From the NCBI GenBank assembly GCA_035761045.1, contig DASTRU010000267.1, positions 1-5,112 on the forward strand: 5,112 bases of DNA. Direction: 5' to 3'. The notes under the pieces are model-generated. The model saw nothing but the letters and a program-made list of their open reading frames with translations, ran no database searches and had not been told where the DNA came from. Below, piece after piece: positions 1 to 5,112 of this stretch. The stretch is from DASTRU01 sp035761045 (lineage in GTDB: Bacteria > Pseudomonadota > Gammaproteobacteria > Burkholderiales > Burkholderiaceae_E). Numbering within the stretch: position 1 is the first letter of the stretch; each line of letters begins with the position of its first letter. A program made the position numbers and the translations under genes.

Positions 1-60
1 ACCGACACGAGAAAATGCGAAGTCCATGAACGTGAACCGGGAAGCGACGATTACAAATGA
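1..60 (+). CDS. 3' end of an unidentified plus-strand gene (partial)
   Basis: Frame 1 is open from the left edge and ends at a TGA at 58-60, giving 19 visible residues (TDTRKCEVHEREPGSDDYK). I do not recognise the protein, and the fragment is too short for any family call: it is hydrophilic, charged, and looks like a C-terminal tail. The main argument that it is real is its stop codon, which overlaps the ATG of the next plus-strand ORF as ATGA (57-60). This is the classic arrangement of translationally coupled genes in phage and bacterial operons. Another frame is also open here (frame 2, to about 174), so openness alone proves nothing. The call rests on the overlap and is tentative. Confidence 0.4.
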   Translation, partial: TDTRKCEVHEREPGSDDYK

Positions 61-275
61 CACGAGACTTAGAAACCCACGACTACAACGGGCATGTCAT
101 CGTCCTTCACTTCGAAGAGGTAAAAGGCGGATGGCGATGCAGATATTCGATCGACTTCGATACTCCCGCGCCTAATTTTGACCGCCCACTCCCTACCAAA
201 GACCTCGCGCGAAGCGAGGCTTTGGCGGAAGCGAAGCTTGAGATCGACTCAAACCGTTTGCGGGAACCACGCTAA
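57..275 (+). CDS. Small hypothetical protein, 72 aa
   Basis: A 72-residue soluble protein of unknown function. Visible features are a beta-rich first half (HVIVLHFEE, then WRCRYSIDF), a proline-rich turn (DTPAPNFDRPLP), and an amphipathic helix rich in Ala, Glu and Leu (roughly residues 48-66). This suggests a small beta-beta-alpha fold. There is no signal peptide or membrane segment and only one cysteine. The start is ATG at 57, overlapping the upstream TGA as ATGA, with only a weak purine-rich stretch (GGGAAG, 39-44) as a ribosome binding site, so coupled translation is likely. It resembles in style the short hypothetical proteins common in Burkholderia genomes and phages, but I cannot name a family. 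Its last 27 bp overlap, tail to tail, the 3' end of the tailspike gene on the opposite strand. It could belong to an oppositely transcribed phage arm or to flanking host DNA. Confidence 0.55.
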   Translation: MTRDLETHDYNGHVIVLHFEEVKGGWRCRYSIDFDTPAPNFDRPLPTKDLARSEALAEAKLEIDSNRLREPR

Positions 276-2024
276 CGTCGCTGGCGCAGACGAATATGTA
301 ATCCGAATCCACTGCCCTGGTTCCACGTAGAACTGTCCAACCGTGTGCCCCACGTTGCCGTAATTGACGTCGTTCGGGCTTTTCTCCACCAATGAAACGG
401 AGCCGCCGTCCATGTAGACCATCACGGGATAAGGGTTCGGGTTTTGCCACTTGAACGGCGAGCCCGTCGGGGTAATGTTCGTTGCGGTTGTCCCGTTATT
501 CACGCGCTTCGCAACGCCGCGACCATAAATGCGGCCCCAACGAGTTTTACCAAGGTTCGTGTTCTCGACGAGTCGATCGATATTGCGCGTCGCCGTGTCT
601 TGCACGATTTCAAGATCACCGTTCGTTGCAATAGAGATGCTATCCGCGTTTGAGTTGGCCGCGATGAGTATCGGGCGACGCCCCGCATTGGGCGTGCCTT
701 CAATCGTGTAGCGCTTATTAACGTTACTAATACGTCCACCGTCTCGCGCGACTGCGACGCGGCCGACGTTCGTTGCGTTCACAACAATCCCGTCTTCACC
801 CGTCTCGTCAACAACCAACCCCGGCCCGCACACCATCAAATCCTTGGTGTAGTCGAACAACATGCCGCGGCCGCTGCCCTGTCCTGCTGTACCGACGATG
901 CCATTTGGATCAGTGGTATCGCGGATCACCGGGTTCTCAATCACTAGGTTCTCCACCAAGCCAGTGGAAGCACCTTGCGTCACGATTGCGGTTGTTGCGG
1001 AACGTGCGATGTACGGATTGACGATGCGAATATCCCGCGTCACTTTGCCCGCACGCCCTGTAATCATGATCGGATACAGCGATGCGTAACCGCAGTTCGT
1101 AATCGAAATGCCGTCAATCAAAATATCTTCGTTGCCGTACGTATCGAACGAAGATTCGCTTGCGATGTACACGCCACAACGCACTACTTCGTTCGCCGCG
1201 CGGCCGTACTTCGCTGGAATCAAACCATCAACGATACTGCCCACGTTGCGCACGCGTTTCGCGCCCACTATGGGGAATGCGCGCGCGTGCTTAAGTCCGT
1301 AGACCTTATTCCCAATATCGACGATGCCCTCGGGTTGCCCCGCGCCCGTGCCGGTCGCATAGCCTACGATCGGGAACGCATCGTCGCCGCCGTTCTCCAC
1401 CACATTACCCGCGCGCAAAATGTTGCGACTCGTGCCGGTAATGTGAAAGCTGTCCTTATACGTCCCGATCGCGCGGCAATACCGAATGCCGCCGCCATCC
1501 AAGTGCCGCATATTCACCGGCACACCAAACGAGTTTAGGAAGTCGCACTCGCTGACCCACACGTTCGAGCCGCCTTGCACTCGTAAGATCATGTCGGTTT
1601 CCAACGCGTTGTATCCCGCGTCGGTCGGCGTATTCACGATCTCGAACGTGATTCCACGAACTTCAATATCGTTTGCGCCTGCGATCTCGATGCGGCAGTT
1701 CTTGCCAAGCGCACCTTGAAAGCGAAACTTCGTGAGATGCCGCCCCATGCCAAACATGGATCGCGTCAAGAGCGGTACTTGCGACTCCCAATTAACGATT
1801 TGCGGGCCGAATTGACAATGAAAGCCTTCAGCGTTCGCGGCCTCACACATATCGAGTAAATCCTGTGTGTGGTCCGCGTTGTCACGCGTACTCGTCAAAA
1901 ACTCCCGAAAATTGCGGAAGCTGGCGGGGGCAGTAGGTGCCGGAATCGAAACGCCAAGACGTTCCGCAAGATCAAAGATTTGCTGCTGCTCATACGAGCC
2001 GGGAAGACGAACACGCGTACTCAT
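249..2024 (-). CDS. Tailspike / tail fibre protein with right-handed beta-helix (putative depolymerase)
   Basis: A 591-residue phage receptor-binding protein, likely a homotrimeric tailspike at the virion tip that binds and may cleave capsular or O-antigen polysaccharide. Residues 1-50 are a short N-terminal segment (GSYEQQQIFDLAERLGVSIP), probably the virion attachment or adaptor contact. It is much shorter than the large head-binding domains of P22-type spikes. Residues about 75-430 show irregular 20-25 residue rungs with repeated V/I-x-N/D-x-x-I patterns (IEIAGANDIEVRGITFE, ILIDGISITNCGYAS, DIRIVNPYIARS, LVIENPVIRDT), typical of pectate-lyase/GH28-like beta helices. FHIT (193-196) and NGGDDAF (211-217) are next to each other on the helix; D214 and D215 are candidate catalytic acids by analogy with the GDD motif of polygalacturonases. 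Residues about 505-591 (GSPFKWQNPNPYPVMVYMDGG, then QWIRITYSSAP) form a C-terminal beta module recurrent in phage tail proteins, probably for trimerisation. The start is ATG at 2024 with a strong AGAAGGAG 8 nt upstream, directly after a terminator hairpin. Enzymatic activity and substrate are inferred, not shown. Confidence 0.85.
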   Translation of the reverse strand: MSTRVRLPGSYEQQQIFDLAERLGVSIPAPTAPASFRNFREFLTSTRDNADHTQDLLDMCEAANAEGFHCQFGPQIVNWESQVPLLTRSMFGMGRHLTKFRFQGALGKNCRIEIAGANDIEVRGITFEIVNTPTDAGYNALETDMILRVQGGSNVWVSECDFLNSFGVPVNMRHLDGGGIRYCRAIGTYKDSFHITGTSRNILRAGNVVENGGDDAFPIVGYATGTGAGQPEGIVDIGNKVYGLKHARAFPIVGAKRVRNVGSIVDGLIPAKYGRAANEVVRCGVYIASESSFDTYGNEDILIDGISITNCGYASLYPIMITGRAGKVTRDIRIVNPYIARSATTAIVTQGASTGLVENLVIENPVIRDTTDPNGIVGTAGQGSGRGMLFDYTKDLMVCGPGLVVDETGEDGIVVNATNVGRVAVARDGGRISNVNKRYTIEGTPNAGRRPILIAANSNADSISIATNGDLEIVQDTATRNIDRLVENTNLGKTRWGRIYGRGVAKRVNNGTTATNITPTGSPFKWQNPNPYPVMVYMDGGSVSLVEKSPNDVNYGNVGHTVGQFYVEPGQWIRITYSSAPATLAWFPQTV

Positions 2025-2032
2025 TGCAAATG

Positions 2033-2040
2033 CTCCTTCT
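2033..2040 (-). promoter_or_regulatory. Strong ribosome binding site of the tailspike gene
   Basis: On the minus strand AGAAGGAG lies 8 nt upstream of the ATG at 2024-2022. It is close to the ideal anti-Shine-Dalgarno match and spacing and fixes the tailspike start. It begins only 8 nt after the T-run of the upstream hairpin ends, so ribosome loading does not depend on coupling to the preceding gene. Confidence 0.85.
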
Positions 2041-2048
2041 TAGAAATG

Positions 2049-2075
2049 AAAAAAGCCCGCTCGTGGCGGGCTTTT
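2049..2075 (-). terminator. Rho-independent terminator in front of the tailspike gene
   Basis: A perfect 10-bp inverted repeat, AAAAGCCCGC (2051-2060) and GCGGGCTTTT (2066-2075), encloses a 5-nt loop (TCGTG on the plus strand). Read on the minus strand the stem is followed by an unbroken run of six T's (complement of 2049-2054), a standard intrinsic terminator. Read on the plus strand the run is only TTTT followed by CTCG, so it would work less well in that direction. It sits 33 nt beyond the stop of the 57-aa gene and ends the transcript of the polyvalent protein and the small membrane protein. It also lies inside the apparent leader of the tailspike gene, leaving about 24 nt between the T-run and that gene's ATG. 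Confidence 0.85.
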
Positions 2076-2108
2076 CTCGTTGGGGGATTAAGAGAGCTTG
2101 TTTGCTTA

Positions 2109-2282
2109 TTACTTAGGCGATGGACATTCCTTGTCGGACTTACCTTTCATGCCGCGGTAGACGGGCGCATTGCCCTCACCTCGACGGATTAACCAATCAA
2201 GAGAGCCAAAAAACCCAAGGTATAAACAGGCCCATATAGGCAGGGCTATTGCCATGTAAAACAACCATTCAAGGAGCGTCAT
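2109..2282 (-). CDS. Small single-pass membrane protein, 57 aa (unknown function)
   Basis: This short minus-strand ORF encodes 57 residues: a short N-terminus (MTLLEW), one strongly hydrophobic segment of about 22 residues (roughly 6-28, LFYMAIALPIWACLYLGFFG), then a basic, hydrophilic tail beginning DWLIRRGEGN and ending in KECPSPK. The positive-inside rule predicts an outside N-terminus and a cytoplasmic C-terminus. The ATG overlaps the TGA of the polyvalent-protein gene as ATGA (2282-2279), with no strong Shine-Dalgarno of its own, so translation is probably coupled. The gene ends in tandem stops (TAA TAA, 2111-2106) 33 nt before the terminator hairpin. I do not recognise a family. Size and topology would fit a small holin-like or accessory membrane protein, but no lysis gene is visible beside it, so that is only a possibility. 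The coupling, tandem stops and hydrophobic pattern make it likely to be a real gene. Confidence 0.75.
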   Translation of the reverse strand: MTLLEWLFYMAIALPIWACLYLGFFGSLDWLIRRGEGNAPVYRGMKGKSDKECPSPK

Positions 2283-5112
2283 TCTTCGATCGCATCCATT
2301 TCATTGCGCGCACGCGCACGTAACGACTCCGGCACCGAACGAACAAACCGCTCCTCGCGCGAGCGACGCATATCGCGCGCGCGCTTCAACACATCCGCTA
2401 GACGAACCTTGATCGCCATATCGGGGTTGCGCGCATTCCACTCACGCAACATGTCTTGCGCATCGCGCGCCGCATCGGTGTCTTGGTTCGCCAATCCACG
2501 CGCCCATAACTCACGAATCTCCGCCGCTTTCGAGTTCACAATGTTTTCGTCGGCGCGGATATCGCGTAAACGGCGACTCTCGCTCGCTAGGCGCTGCGGG
2601 TTAAAGCCCACGGCCTTCGTCAACGCTTCGGCGGGGGAAACATCCATCACACGCCGCCCCATCTCGTCGCGCGCCTCGCCCGTGGCCAGCATCTCGCCAC
2701 CCTTCATCGCATTGCGCGCGGCGAGCGGCGTCGCCATCGTCAACGCGCCCGCTAAATCGCCACGGAAGATGCGCTCGATCGCCTTGCTCGCATCGCCCAT
2801 CAACGACGCAACGGGGCCGCCCAATTCGCTCAAGTCGCGCGTCTTATTTGGATTCGACGGCACAAGCATTCCGGTACCGGGAATTAAATTCCCGAGTCCC
2901 AGACGCGCCTGCACATCGACGCCAAGCTGCGTGCTAATCCCGTAAAGCGCCACATTGGCGAACGTCTCGCCAAATGCCGCCGACAACGCGCCGCGCTTCC
3001 ATTGCCGTACATTCGTGCCGTATCCGAGCCATTGCCCCGTCGCGTCGATCAAGTCATCAAGATCGTCCGCCCCCGGCAGACCCTGCACACCTGCCGCAAG
3101 CGCCAGCATCCCCAACGCAACTGCCACTTGCTGCTTAGGCAACGCGCCGTCCTTCGACAACTGCTTTAGGAACTCGATGTAGGCGATGCTGTATTGCTTG
3201 AAGGTGAACAGCGTCGCGCCGATCGTCCCGCGCGCCCAATTCGGCCGGTTCGCGCGCGAGTACAACCCCTGCGTGTCGTAAATGGCTTGCTTGGCAAACG
3301 CATAGGGGTCCGCCTCCCCGGCCTTGCGCGCGGCCAAGTACGCCGCTGCAAATGTCGTCTTACGGTTAAACGCTTCCGTCACCGCGAAGTTCGCGCCCCA
3401 CACCGTGTGAAAGGCTTGCATCAACGGTGTCTTAAACTCGCCGCGGCTCGTCGCCATCAGGTTGTGAATTTCCGAAGGGTCCGTAATCCCCTCGCTGGCG
3501 GCCAGCTCGAGCGCGCGCGCCAACTCCTTATCCGCCACAGCTTGACCGCGCATCGAGCGCACCGCCGCTGCCATGCCATCTTTCAATGCGCCTGCCGCGT
3601 TACCCACACCAAAGCGCGACAAATACGGCAACGTCATCATTACTGGCTGCGACAAGTTCACCAAACCCGAGGCCAGCGATCCGCCCAAGTACCACGTAAA
3701 CATCAATCCGCGAATCTTTGCCGCCTCTTCCTTCGGCTCGGTCACGTACGACACAAGTTCGAGCGCCTCATCTTTCACGCCGCCGTCGCGCACACCGTTT
3801 GCCGCCTCCTTCATGGCTGGAATGTTCACCACGCTTGACGCGTACCGCGCGTTGCTTGTCAAAAACGCCGCAAGCGTGCGCTTCGCATCCATCGAGAAAC
3901 CCGCCGTGCCCTTACGGTGAATCAAGCGCTTCAACGCCGAGCGATCGGCAGTCGCGAGTTCGTACCACTTTTGCAGCGCTTCATCCTCGATGCCCGCCTC
4001 CTTGGCGAACAGCATCACCGTATGCGGGTCCACGCCCTTAAACAACGTATGCTCGCTTTGCGACATCTCACCGCGCGCAAACCGCAAACTCTTGTTCGCT
4101 TCTTTTAAGCGCCGCTGCTCGCGCAACAATTCCGCCATCGACTCAAAGCGGCCGAAGTACGCCACTTCGTCGCCCTCGTATGCGGTCAAATAAAAGCGCC
4201 CGAAGCGCATCAACGGCGCATACCCCGCGCGCTGCAATTCATCAACACGCGTTTCGACATCCTCGATCGACGCGGCTAAGCGCTCAGCGGCTTCGCGTTG
4301 CTCGTCCGTCTCCGCTGAGAATTGCATATCCTCCACAACGCGCATCGCCTCGCGCTTCACGTCGGCCAGCGACTGCGCTTGTTGCTCAATACGATCAACG
4401 ACGTCTTGATCTACCCGCGCCGTGCGCAGCGTTGAAAGCATCGTTGCACGCCCGGCGTCTTCGAGCGATTGATCGATCGCCGCCCGCGCCTCGCGATACA
4501 TCCCAATCTGCGCATCCGTCGCGCCAAAGCGCGAGCGCAATTCCGCATCCGTCCAAACGCGGCCTTCCGTTGGCGATGGCCCCTTACCCGTGTCTTCGCC
4601 CGCAAGCGTGCCCTCGGACAACACGCGCGCAAGCCACTCGTTATCGCTGGCCGACATGCCGCCCTTGCCCATCGCCTGCGCCACCGCGCGCGGCACATCA
4701 CGCAAACCGCCCACCTTCGGCAAGATCGTTGGCGCAAGCCCCTCGGCCCTCAGCGCGTAGCGGCTAATGTCATCGATGAACTTTTGCGAGCGATCGAATA
4801 CGCGCTTGTACTCCGCGTTCTCGCGCGCCTTCGCGAGTTGCGTCCCGATCGTGCGCGCCCAAACACCAAACGTGCGACCACCCGCAAACGTATCGAACAC
4901 AGCATCGTGCGCACGTTGCGCGAAGGGATGCCAGTTATCCGCCGTCGCGCCGGTTGTTAGTGTCTCAATGCGAGATTCGAGGATGTTGGACGAGGCGGGA
5001 TCGAAGGTGCCGCGATTGCCGATCGCGCTTTTAACTTGCGTGGGGTCAAACACTACGATAGTGCTTGGCTTGTCCGATTCGTCTAATGTGACGAGCGCAT
5101 CGTGCCCATACG
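2279..5112 (-). CDS. Giant phage polyvalent protein, C-terminal part (PLxRFG domain), truncated by the window edge
   Basis: At least 943 codons are open from the right edge to the TGA at 2281-2279; the true start is outside. A GTG at 5053 is an internal valine, not a start: it lacks a Shine-Dalgarno, and conserved-looking sequence continues upstream (YGHDALVTLDESDKPSTIV). Numbering from that GTG, residues before 1 to about 25 match the end of ADP-ribosyltransferase-like domains of phage polyvalent proteins (VVFDPTQVKSAIGNRGTFDP, then NIL). Residues 40-200 are helical. Residues 212-276 are a charged helix, probably coiled coil. PLMRFG at 280-285 (4216-4199) is the PLxRFG motif, followed by FGRFESMAELL. 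Residues 445-480 and 640-660 are hydrophobic, flanking TLFTFKQYSIAYIEFLKQL (614-632) and GLPGADDLDDLID (658-670). This region is like the long C-terminal part (LPD38-type) of such proteins. Residues 815-924 are Arg-rich helices. No cysteine occurs in the 943 residues. Polyvalent proteins are thought to be delivered with DNA to counter host defences; a role here in ejection or early infection is inferred. Confidence 0.85.
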   Translation of the reverse strand, partial: YGHDALVTLDESDKPSTIVVFDPTQVKSAIGNRGTFDPASSNILESRIETLTTGATADNWHPFAQRAHDAVFDTFAGGRTFGVWARTIGTQLAKARENAEYKRVFDRSQKFIDDISRYALRAEGLAPTILPKVGGLRDVPRAVAQAMGKGGMSASDNEWLARVLSEGTLAGEDTGKGPSPTEGRVWTDAELRSRFGATDAQIGMYREARAAIDQSLEDAGRATMLSTLRTARVDQDVVDRIEQQAQSLADVKREAMRVVEDMQFSAETDEQREAAERLAASIEDVETRVDELQRAGYAPLMRFGRFYLTAYEGDEVAYFGRFESMAELLREQRRLKEANKSLRFARGEMSQSEHTLFKGVDPHTVMLFAKEAGIEDEALQKWYELATADRSALKRLIHRKGTAGFSMDAKRTLAAFLTSNARYASSVVNIPAMKEAANGVRDGGVKDEALELVSYVTEPKEEAAKIRGLMFTWYLGGSLASGLVNLSQPVMMTLPYLSRFGVGNAAGALKDGMAAAVRSMRGQAVADKELARALELAASEGITDPSEIHNLMATSRGEFKTPLMQAFHTVWGANFAVTEAFNRKTTFAAAYLAARKAGEADPYAFAKQAIYDTQGLYSRANRPNWARGTIGATLFTFKQYSIAYIEFLKQLSKDGALPKQQVAVALGMLALAAGVQGLPGADDLDDLIDATGQWLGYGTNVRQWKRGALSAAFGETFANVALYGISTQLGVDVQARLGLGNLIPGTGMLVPSNPNKTRDLSELGGPVASLMGDASKAIERIFRGDLAGALTMATPLAARNAMKGGEMLATGEARDEMGRRVMDVSPAEALTKAVGFNPQRLASESRRLRDIRADENIVNSKAAEIRELWARGLANQDTDAARDAQDMLREWNARNPDMAIKVRLADVLKRARDMRRSREERFVRSVPESLRARARNEMDAIEE
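4199..4216 (-). other. PLxRFG signature motif within the polyvalent protein
   Basis: The codons for PLMRFG, preceded by the helix ending VDELQRAGYA and followed by RFYLTAYEGDEVAYFGRF. This matches the consensus that names the PLxRFG domain of very large phage proteins: a helix, 'GYxPLxRFG', then a beta hairpin and another aromatic F-G-x-F. It is the firmest family marker in the window. Confidence 0.85.
4980..5112 (-). other. C-terminal end of an ADP-ribosyltransferase-like domain (partial)
   Basis: On the minus strand this stretch encodes YGHDALVT, TIVVFDPTQVKSAIGNRGT and FDPASSNIL. The pattern 'YD-h-h ... (I/V)VFDPxQ(I/V)KSAxGNxGTFDPxxxNI' is one I recognise from the end of ADP-ribosyltransferase-type toxin domains embedded in phage polyvalent proteins (ART-PolyVal type). 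The NAD-binding and catalytic residues would lie further upstream, beyond the window edge, so activity cannot be judged. It could instead be the end of another polyvalent-protein domain that uses the same junction sequence. Confidence 0.6.

Noticed and set aside
198..223. Hairpin AAAGaCCTCGC-GCGAA-GCGAGGCTTT as a terminator for the tailspike transcript
   Set aside because: The stem is 6 bp plus 4 bp with a bulged A, and on the minus strand it is followed by a poor T-run. It lies inside the 72-aa coding region. It is possible but too weak to annotate.
444..1719. Plus-strand open frames opposite the tailspike gene (444-653, 773-1021, 975-1538, 1486-1719)
   Set aside because: Low-complexity basic translations opposite a clear beta-helix gene; no start context or recognisable motif.
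2041..2080. Hairpin as a plus-strand terminator
   Set aside because: In plus orientation the stem is followed by only TTTT then CTCG, and no plus-strand gene ends near it. The minus orientation fits both the T6 run and gene order.
2085..2145. Promoter for the tailspike on the minus strand (CCGACA with TAATAA or TAAGTA)
   Set aside because: Either the spacing (20 nt) or the -10 match is poor, the elements fall inside or at the end of the 57-aa gene, and the transcript would still run into the terminator hairpin.
2304..4960. Several long plus-strand open frames opposite the polyvalent gene (2304-2945, 3194-3838, 4180-4767, 4469-4960)
   Set aside because: They are arginine-, serine- and proline-rich translations without domains or ribosome binding sites. 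They are explained as antisense shadows of a GC-rich gene with strong codon bias.
5051..5053. GTG as the start of a 924-aa protein
   Set aside because: The frame stays open to the window edge, no ribosome binding site precedes it, and it falls inside a conserved-looking domain ending.
1..5112. HIP1-like octamer GCGATCGC, CRISPR repeats, tRNA genes, IS ends
   Set aside because: Although CGATCG is frequent, I found no full GCGATCGC. There are no regularly spaced repeats, cloverleaf-like sequence or transposase coding.

Overview
The window looks like the late, virion-protein end of a tailed bacteriophage or prophage from a proteobacterial host. A Burkholderia-type (Betaproteobacteria) host is my best guess, from the GC-rich, CGCG-rich coding sequence and from the style of the proteins; the sequence itself does not prove the host. 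No host housekeeping gene, tRNA, IS element or CRISPR array is visible.

The layout is almost entirely minus strand and should be read from right to left. (1) From the right edge (5112) to 2279 is the C-terminal part of a giant phage 'polyvalent' protein. The frame is open to the window edge, so at least 943 residues are present and the true start lies outside. Its first visible residues look like the last strand and tail of an ADP-ribosyltransferase-like domain. A helical linker, a textbook PLxRFG motif and a long alpha-helical, partly hydrophobic C-terminal region follow. (2) Overlapping its stop codon by ATGA is a 57-residue single-pass membrane protein (2282-2109), easily overlooked because of its size. 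(3) A perfect 10-bp hairpin followed by six T's (2075-2049, minus strand) is an intrinsic terminator. (4) Only 25 nt after that hairpin, with a strong Shine-Dalgarno sequence, is a 591-residue right-handed beta-helix tailspike or depolymerase-like protein (2024-249).

On the left, convergent to these, a plus-strand pair of small genes is visible. The last 19 codons of an unidentified gene (1-60) overlap by ATGA the start of a 72-residue hypothetical protein (57-275). The 3' end of that gene overlaps the 3' end of the tailspike gene by 27 bp.

Functionally, the polyvalent protein is probably packaged and delivered with the DNA (inference from its family). The small membrane protein is probably made coupled to it, and the tailspike recognises or cleaves a surface polysaccharide. 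The architecture, a giant PLxRFG protein next to a tailspike, resembles that of Bcep22-like podoviruses of Burkholderia, but this is a recollection of gene order and not a sequence comparison. The most notable points are the cysteine-free 943 residues of the polyvalent protein, the misleading internal GTG start, the terminator placed inside the tailspike leader, and the overlooked small membrane gene.
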